18,112 nucleotides of DNA from the NCBI GenBank assembly GCA_038234815.1, contig JBBQSU010000076.1, positions 1-18,112 of the forward strand. The letters are read 5' to 3'. The translations under genes and the position numbers were made by a program. Origin of the DNA: JBBQSU01 sp038234815 (GTDB lineage: Bacteria; Planctomycetota; Phycisphaerae; Tepidisphaerales; Tepidisphaeraceae). The notes under the pieces were generated by a model. That model saw only the letters and a list, made by a program, of their open reading frames with translations, was not told the origin of the DNA and searched no databases. Positions 13,309 to 18,112 of this stretch are shown here, piece after piece (the stretch's first letter is position 1; each line of letters opens with the position of its first letter).

Positions 13309-16158
13309 TCATGCAATGAATGCATGCCCGAAATCCCTGCCGGTAATGATCTCCCCCGCGGACAGGGCAACGTCGAAATACCCCGCGGCGGGCGTAGTAA
13401 CCCGGTAGCCCGGCCGGAGGTACTTGCGAAGCCGGTACGTGCCTGGGGCCAGATTAAAGCTGTATTTCCCCGCAGCGTCCGTGAGCCGGTTCGCCTCACC
13501 GACGTCAAAAACGCCGTTGTTGTTCTTGTCGATATAGACCATGCTCGACACCAGCAACGGCTCGCCCGAATCGCGCGTCCCGTTGGCATTTTTGTCCTCG
13601 AAGAGGGTGCCGGAAATCTTGCCGGGATCGTTCGGCAGGACCGTCGTGTTCAAAAGCACGCTGACACCACCATCCACATTCCCCATGGCGATATCCGGCT
13701 TTTCATCACCGTTGAAATCTCCGGCCACAATGGAAAACGCCCAGCCCGTGGCGGGGAATACCTGCGCCGGGTAAAACGTTCCGTCTCCGCGGCCCGCCAA
13801 TACTCCGGCGCTAAAATAGGCCGCGACGAGGTCGAGGCGTCCGTCGCGATTAAAATCGGCGGCGGCCATATTGTATGAGTACTCGTAACCCTGGTTCACC
13901 GGCTGCAAGAACGTTCCGTCACCTTTGTTGAGTAGCACGACGGCGAGCTTGTTTTCCGTGTTCACTGCCAGATCAGGCTTGCCATCGGAGTTGAAATCAC
14001 CGGCCAGCAGACGGTATGGCACATCGTCGGTGGAATAGTTCGTATGATCCGGAAATGTCCCCCCACCCCTGTTCAGCAGGACGCTGACACCTCCCACCGC
14101 CAGATCAGCCTGTCCGTTGCCGTCATAATCAGCTGAAGCAAGCCACCCTGTGATGCCTCCGGGATCCCATGAAACTTCCGGCGCAAACATGGCGTTGCCC
14201 TTGTTGATCAGGACGTTCACTTTCACGGATGATGCCGCCACATCAAGGTTGGAATCTTTATTAAAGTCGGCTGCGACGATGGAGTAGGCATATGAGCCTG
14301 TCCTGATTTCCGGCAGGAGAGTGCCATCGCCGCGGTTCAGGAGGATGCCGATACCGCCATAGCCTTCGGCGACGGCCACATCAGCCTTGCCGTCGCCGTT
14401 GAAGTCGCCCGTGATGACCTGAAGGGCAAAGGAGGAGATCGGGTAAGAGACCTGTGGTCTGAATGTGCCGTCCCCGTTGCCCTGCATCACTTCGATCGCG
14501 CTGACGCTGCCCTCGTCAAAGCTGCTGGACGTGCCGGCGATCAGGTCCAGCTTTCCGTCGCCGTCAAGGTCTGCAGATGCCAACGTGTAGCAGACGGGCT
14601 TGCTGGTTGCATAGTTGACGGGACCGCTGAATCGCAGGATGGGGACCTTCACGGTGTCGGCGATATTCGAATACCCACTATCCCCCGCGGAGTTGTTGGC
14701 ACGCACGCGGAAGTAGTGGGTTTTGCCCGCGGTGAGGCCGGTGAGGGTGATCGCGGTGTTGTTAGGACTCGTGGTCGTCACCTGCGTCCACGGCCCGGTG
14801 GCCGAAAAGGCCGCCTCGATCTTGAAGCGATCCTCGTTGAAAGAGTTGTCCTTCCAGGTCAGCTTCGCGCTCGTCGCCGAGAGCACCTTGGCAGTTAGTT
14901 CGTTCGGCGCCGCAGGCAGCGTTACATTGGCATGTCGCTCAACGGCGCCGACATCCACAATGCCATTGACGATCCGCTTGTAGCCACGCTGATCGCTCGT
15001 CACACCCGCCGGAATCAGCGCGTTGGATCCATGATCCAGTGCCGGGCTGCCCGGCAGCGGCATCATCGTCTTCGTCGGCCCGCCGTTGTATGTCAGTGGA
15101 CCAAGCAGCGGGTTCAGCGGGCTTTCCAGCGTGCCGGTGAGGTCGCCGCTGGTCCAGGCAACGCCGCCTTCTGCGGTGCCAATCAAGTTGTGACCCGCGG
15201 ATATGAAGTGCTCCGCGGGTGCGCCCCAGCAGAGTGCGACGTCAATGTACGGCAGCTTGGCATCGCCCCACACGTGGTTGCCCGCGACGATGCTGTTGGC
15301 CATTGTCACATAGCCACCGGAAATGAAGGAGGCGATTCCTCCGCCGCCATTGAACGACGCTGCGGCGGTGTTGTTGGTGATGGTGCAGCCGACGAATTCC
15401 ACCAGATCGGTGTTGAAGATGCAGACGCCACCCCCGTAGGCGGCGTCGGTGACCTGATTGCCGGTGATTGTGCATTCCGTGAAACTCGCGGTACCCCCAT
15501 CCAGAACCACGCCTCCGCCATCTGCGCCAAGCGCCCACATCGATTGTTCTACGCGATTGTTGGCGATGGTCACATTTCTTAAATCGAGGACTCCTCCGTC
15601 GGAGCGCAACGCGCCGCCACCGGCAAATCCGGCGATACAGGAAATGATGGCCGCATCGGCCAGATGCAGGGTCCCCAAGTTACGAATCCCGCCGCCCCCA
15701 GAATGCAAACCGTAGTCACCATCGGTGGCGGGATCGAAGCTGTTTCCATGGGTAATGGTGATCCCGGAGATGCTGACCACCAGGCCCTCATCGATCATGA
15801 AGATGCGGCTCTTGTCATTCCCGCTGATGGCCAGCCGATCGGCGCCGGGCCCGGTGATCGTGACCGCATGTGCGGTGTTGCCGAGTTCCAACTGACTTCC
15901 GCCCAGCACGATCGTTTGCTTGGTGGCGAACACGGTCTTGTCGAAGGTGATGGTCGTTGGCTCCGTCGCGGTGTTGGCGATCTCGACCGCGTTCCGCAGG
16001 CTGATATTGGGACTGCCAACGGGGAACAGGGTGTCCAGCACAGAATTCACCACCACCGTGCTGAGCAGCAGCCGCGACTCGATCGGCTCGATGAGAAATG
16101 GACCAGACTTGGCACGACGCCAATGTTCCAGCCGCTTGGGGTGGTTCGCTGTAAGCAT
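13309..16158 (-). CDS. Giant planctomycete surface protein: beta-helix, FN3, seven FG-GAP repeats, SdrD-B-like end
   Basis: The protein is 949 residues from ATG 16158. The frame is open upstream to a TTG at 16263, but that extension has no family resemblance, whereas 16158 gives a short basic leader and then EPIESRLLLS (24-33), the planctomycete extracellular motif. A beta-helix (about 38-405) and an FN3 domain (about 409-503) follow. Seven FG-GAP/VCBS repeats (about 506-840) each have an Asp-rich loop such as DLDGDGKLD, DFNGDGKAD or DFNRDGRLD, which is the number needed for a closed integrin-like propeller. An SdrD-B-like C-terminal domain (about 844-949) ends the protein. It is likely exported and calcium-stabilised; an adhesive or structural role is inferred. 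It is the upstream member of the tandem pair. A GAGAGG stretch before the start is a weak ribosome site. Confidence 0.85.
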   Translation of the reverse strand: MLTANHPKRLEHWRRAKSGPFLIEPIESRLLLSTVVVNSVLDTLFPVGSPNISLRNAVEIANTATEPTTITFDKTVFATKQTIVLGGSQLELGNTAHAVTITGPGADRLAISGNDKSRIFMIDEGLVVSISGITITHGNSFDPATDGDYGLHSGGGGIRNLGTLHLADAAIISCIAGFAGGGALRSDGGVLDLRNVTIANNRVEQSMWALGADGGGVVLDGGTASFTECTITGNQVTDAAYGGGVCIFNTDLVEFVGCTITNNTAAASFNGGGGIASFISGGYVTMANSIVAGNHVWGDAKLPYIDVALCWGAPAEHFISAGHNLIGTAEGGVAWTSGDLTGTLESPLNPLLGPLTYNGGPTKTMMPLPGSPALDHGSNALIPAGVTSDQRGYKRIVNGIVDVGAVERHANVTLPAAPNELTAKVLSATSAKLTWKDNSFNEDRFKIEAAFSATGPWTQVTTTSPNNTAITLTGLTAGKTHYFRVRANNSAGDSGYSNIADTVKVPILRFSGPVNYATSKPVCYTLASADLDGDGKLDLIAGTSSSFDEGSVSAIEVMQGNGDGTFRPQVSYPISSFALQVITGDFNGDGKADVAVAEGYGGIGILLNRGDGTLLPEIRTGSYAYSIVAADFNKDSNLDVAASSVKVNVLINKGNAMFAPEVSWDPGGITGWLASADYDGNGQADLAVGGVSVLLNRGGGTFPDHTNYSTDDVPYRLLAGDFNSDGKPDLAVNTENKLAVVLLNKGDGTFLQPVNQGYEYSYNMAAADFNRDGRLDLVAAYFSAGVLAGRGDGTFYPAQVFPATGWAFSIVAGDFNGDEKPDIAMGNVDGGVSVLLNTTVLPNDPGKISGTLFEDKNANGTRDSGEPLLVSSMVYIDKNNNGVFDVGEANRLTDAAGKYSFNLAPGTYRLRKYLRPGYRVTTPAAGYFDVALSAGEIITGRDFGHAFIA
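15992..16056 (-). repeat. 65-bp tract identical between the two surface-protein genes (copy in the upstream gene)
   Basis: This is the partner of 13062-13126 in direct orientation, 2930 bases apart. Homologous recombination between the pair would delete one gene length and leave a single chimeric gene. Confidence 0.85.
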
Positions 16159-16206
16159 GATAAGCCCGCCTCTCAGGTTGGCTCCGCAGGCAAGGGTGGG
16201 GCAGTT

Positions 16207-16227
16207 GGCGTCTGGCGTCTGGCGTCT
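16207..16227. repeat. Three perfect tandem 7-mers (GGCGTCT)
   Basis: GGCGTCT is repeated three times without change about 50-70 bases upstream of the chosen start of the surface-protein gene, in its probable leader. Copy number could vary by slippage. No function is evident. Confidence 0.7.
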
Positions 16228-16408
16228 CCCCACAGAATCCCGAGGAGAAGAAATGTTCTGCAAAAGAGCCTAACAGACCGCTCTGTATTTCATAGCAAAT
16301 TCTGCATAAGGGCACGCATAGGGGGCGATTTACAGTTGCCCCTCCTGCGACTTTCATCTTCCTTGGCCTTTCCCCAGAATTCGCCCGGTTGCACAGAAAG
16401 GGCGACGC

Positions 16409-16675
16409 ATGACCACAAGAATGACCGACGCGAACCTGAAGACCGTTTCCTATGCTCTGGCCCCCGACACCGCCGACGACACCATCGACGTGCAGGCGGA
16501 AGAGATGCTGGTGAACATGGGGCCGCAGCATCCTTTCACGCACGGCGTGCTGCGCGCCGTCCTACGCACCGACGGCCAGATGGTCCTGAAAGCCGTGCCC
16601 CACATTGGCTACGTGCATCGCTACAAGGAAGAGATACCCCCACGCCCCCGGCCCCTGCAACCCCGCGACCCGTGA
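16409..16675 (+). pseudogene. nuoD: nuoD N-terminal stub (NADH-quinone oxidoreductase subunit D), truncated by a repeat
   Basis: From ATG 16409, with GAAAGGG at 16396-16402, the frame encodes EEMLVNMGPQHPFTHGVLR (31-49) and PHIGYVHRYKEE (64-75). These are the conserved first segments of the 49-kDa/NuoD subunit of respiratory complex I, whose usual forms are NMGPQHPSTHGVLR and PHIGYLHR. At about residue 75 the frame enters dispersed repeat copy C, which begins at 16633, and ends at TGA 16675 after 88 residues; full NuoD has about 400. No continuation of nuoD occurs after the repeat and no nuoC lies upstream, so this is an isolated fragment rather than part of a working nuo operon. A functional copy presumably exists elsewhere in the genome. 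An in-frame ATG at 16421 is an alternative start. Confidence 0.85.
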
Positions 16676-16695
16676 AATCAAATTTCCTATCTGTT
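16633..16695 (+). repeat. Dispersed 63-bp repeat, copy C
   Basis: It begins GATACCCCCACGCCCCCGG and ends AATCAAATTTCCTATCTGTT, with 58 of 63 positions equal to copy B and the same orientation. Its left boundary coincides with the loss of nuoD similarity. One of its substitutions weakens the CCACG/CGTGG pairing seen in copy B. Confidence 0.85.
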
Positions 16696-16972
16696 TATGC
16701 CGGGAGCGAATTGCAGTAGGGCAGCTCGACCGGGCAGACAACTCGCCAGCGGCGACGGCTGCCATGGCGATAGGACATAATACACAATGACCCCTATATT
16801 TTCCGCGTGAATCACGCCCGCCCCATTTCATTTCCCTGCTTTCGTTTCGAGGACTCTTAGATTGCTCATGGATACGAGTTTATGGGGTTACCCCCAGTCA
16901 GAGCGAAACTTTGTCGAAAAAAGTATGATAAGTGACTTATAAATAGGCCGTTATGAGAAACTGAAATTAAAT
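16696..16972. other. Intergenic stretch before the ROK regulator
   Basis: No coding pattern was recognised. Composition shifts from GC-rich to AT-rich from about 16780 onward, as expected for a promoter region. It holds the palindrome at 16928-16940; otherwise nothing can be assigned. Confidence 0.5.
16928..16940. promoter_or_regulatory. Palindrome ATAAG-TGA-CTTAT upstream of the ROK promoter
   Basis: A perfect 5-bp inverted repeat with a 3-base centre sits 33 bases upstream of the predicted -35 box. Its position would suit an upstream regulator site, but the size allows chance in AT-rich DNA. Confidence 0.3.
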
Positions 16973-17000
16973 TTGACAAAATGAAATGCGGGGTTATATT
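16973..17000 (+). promoter_or_regulatory. Sigma70-type promoter for the ROK regulator
   Basis: TTGACA (16973-16978) and TATATT (16995-17000) are separated by 16 bases. The -35 box is a perfect match to consensus and the -10 box differs at one position. Transcription would start near 17006-17008, only about 10 bases before ATG 17018. That implies a very short leader and fits the absence of a ribosome site there. Confidence 0.6.
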
Positions 17001-17012
17001 AACCATCGGTTA
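17000..17012. promoter_or_regulatory. Candidate operator TAACC-ATC-GGTTA over the transcription start
   Basis: This perfect 5-bp inverted repeat with a 3-base centre overlaps the last base of the -10 box and the expected start point. A repressor bound here would block initiation. Autoregulation by the ROK protein is plausible but inferred. Confidence 0.4.
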
Positions 17013-17017
17013 CATTG

Positions 17018-18112
17018 ATGATTGACACTACCCCTATCTGTCAGAAGTTGCTTGCCAAGGTGCTGCTGCATGGGTCGTTAACTCGTCGGCAGATTGGAGT
17101 GGGTTTTGGCATGTCCCATGTTGCCGCCTCTCGCCATGCCCGTTGGTTGAGCGATCACAATGTTCTACACAGCGAGCATGTGCGCGTGCCGCAGGTGAAA
17201 CGCCCCGTGGAAGTGTTTCGGCTGAACGGGCAGCGCGGATTGGCAATGGCCGCAGTCCTGGGTGCCGATGTAGTGCGATGTGAAATGGTGGGTGCGGATG
17301 CCGAGGCCCTGGCAAGCAAACAATTTCCAACCCAGCGGCGCGACCAGTTTTCCGTCATCGGAGCGTTGCGCCAAGCGGCTAGTTGGGGCTTAAATTATGC
17401 CCGTGAACAGAATCGCAAAGTCGATCTGGTCGGGCTGAGCGTCCACGGTTATCTCGAACTCACTTCGGGAATGATATTTCGCGTAAACAGTGTTCCTGAC
17501 TGGGAGCCTTGCCATCTCGGGGAGGTCATTGATGAGTTGGCCGGCATGCCCTTACTGGCCTACACCAGTGTTTCATGCAAATTAGCCGGGCTGGCCCGGC
17601 AACTGCAGCAAGACCATGACCTCGGTTTTATGGAATATAAGCCGGGTACGCTGGCCGTGGCAACGATGCAGCAGGGGCGACTGGAACAAGGCCGGTTTGG
17701 CTCGCCGGGCCGGGCGGCGCATCAGACTGTTTCTTCGGACCTGCGAGTCTGCATGTGCGGCCGTAAGGGATGCCTTGATCTGCATTTGCGGGCGGGTGAC
17801 GACACGCCGGAGATGCTCGAGCGGGCCTTGCCGGACATCATCCGCACCATGAATACCACGAAAGTGGGTATCGAGTGGCCTGGAGCATCTGGCGATGTCG
17901 AGCATATTTGCCGCGCGGCCGGCATTCAGGCGGTTCGCCTTTTCAACAACGCCGAATCACTGGGTTGGGATGGCCTGCGTTCGGTATGTACCGAGTCGCT
18001 GCTGAGCCAGATACTGGATAAAGCCAGGCCAAAACGCGGCCGACGGGTAGTCAATGCGGAGGTCTTTCGGCAAACCTCTCAAGCCGAGTACGGCGACGAT
18101 TCATCGGAGATT
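17018..18112 (+). CDS. Divergent ROK-family transcriptional regulator (partial, runs off the window)
   Basis: The frame is open for 365 codons from ATG 17018 to the window end. Residues 14-52 form a helix-turn-helix (LTRRQIGVGFGMSHVAASRH), followed by KRPVEVFRLNG (61-71), the usual ROK linker 'GRP…LN'. The ROK fold continues with PDWEPCHLGEVIDELAGMPL (160-179) and GRLEQGRFGSPG (220-231). H235 with C245, C247 and C252 in CMCGRKGCLD matches the zinc site of NagC/Mlc-type proteins. The ATP-binding DxGxT motif and the catalytic Asp of 'NDANA' are not present: the equivalent stretches read LGADVVRC and TSVSCKLA. It should therefore sense a sugar or partner and bind DNA rather than act as a kinase. 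An in-frame stop at 17000-17002 confines the start to 17015-17018. Its target genes are not visible. Confidence 0.8.
   Translation, partial: MIDTTPICQKLLAKVLLHGSLTRRQIGVGFGMSHVAASRHARWLSDHNVLHSEHVRVPQVKRPVEVFRLNGQRGLAMAAVLGADVVRCEMVGADAEALASKQFPTQRRDQFSVIGALRQAASWGLNYAREQNRKVDLVGLSVHGYLELTSGMIFRVNSVPDWEPCHLGEVIDELAGMPLLAYTSVSCKLAGLARQLQQDHDLGFMEYKPGTLAVATMQQGRLEQGRFGSPGRAAHQTVSSDLRVCMCGRKGCLDLHLRAGDDTPEMLERALPDIIRTMNTTKVGIEWPGASGDVEHICRAAGIQAVRLFNNAESLGWDGLRSVCTESLLSQILDKARPKRGRRVVNAEVFRQTSQAEYGDDSSEI

Noticed and set aside
16159..16263. N-terminal extension of the upstream surface protein to TTG 16263
   Set aside because: The extra 35 residues have no family resemblance and span the GGCGTCT tandem repeat; ATG 16158 gives the expected short basic leader before the LE…R…LLS motif.
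8524..16695. Integron attC sites
   Set aside because: The 63-bp repeats lack the GTTRRRY/RYYYAAC core sites, no integrase is present, and the intervening genes are large and read against the repeats.

Overview
The window most likely comes from a planctomycete, probably of the Phycisphaerae type. The best evidence is a pair of very large predicted surface proteins that carry the planctomycete N-terminal motif (…LENRVLLS and …IESRLLLS). They continue with right-handed beta-helix, fibronectin III, delta-60 or FG-GAP, and SdrD-B-like modules. High GC, GTG/TTG starts, a TMEM43 homologue and a sugar/sulfatase gene neighbourhood fit this. The assignment is inferred from protein architecture; no marker gene is complete here.

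Layout. (1) Positions 1-4160, plus strand, look like carbohydrate catabolism: the C-terminal end of a carbohydrate-binding-type domain, a GPH-type sugar:cation symporter, a sulfatase cut off after about 26 codons, and an intact six-hairpin (GH63/GH37-like) glycosidase. (2) Positions 4161-5641 hold no intact gene. This stretch has G-rich repeats, an AT-rich island with a strong hairpin, related GTGACGCACGTC boxes, and the first ~33 codons of a DUF2130 gene ending in a 26-bp-arm inverted repeat. (3) Positions 5642-8476 encode a 944-residue MmeI-like Type IIL restriction-modification enzyme with nuclease and adenine methylase in one chain. (4) Positions 8734-9930, minus strand, encode a TMEM43 family membrane protein. 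(5) Positions 10229-16158, minus strand, hold two tandem paralogous giant surface proteins. They share almost identical ends but have different centres: delta-60 repeats in one and a seven-repeat FG-GAP propeller in the other. (6) Positions 16409-16675 are a nuoD gene cut after ~75 codons exactly where a dispersed 63-bp repeat begins. (7) Positions 17018-18112, plus strand, are a divergent ROK-family regulator that runs off the window, with a consensus-like promoter and a palindrome over its start point.

How it fits together. The symporter, glycosidase, lost sulfatase and perhaps the ROK regulator suggest glycan uptake and degradation. The rest is accessory DNA with repeated rearrangement. 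Three genes survive only as 5-prime stubs (sulfatase, DUF2130, nuoD), and two of the stubs end at a palindromic repeat. A 63-bp repeat occurs twice in full and once in part, always in the same orientation. The two full copies bracket the surface-protein pair. The most distinctive signal is therefore the association of dispersed palindromic repeats with truncated gene starts and with a module-swapping surface-protein locus. No CRISPR array, tRNA, rRNA or transposase gene was recognised.
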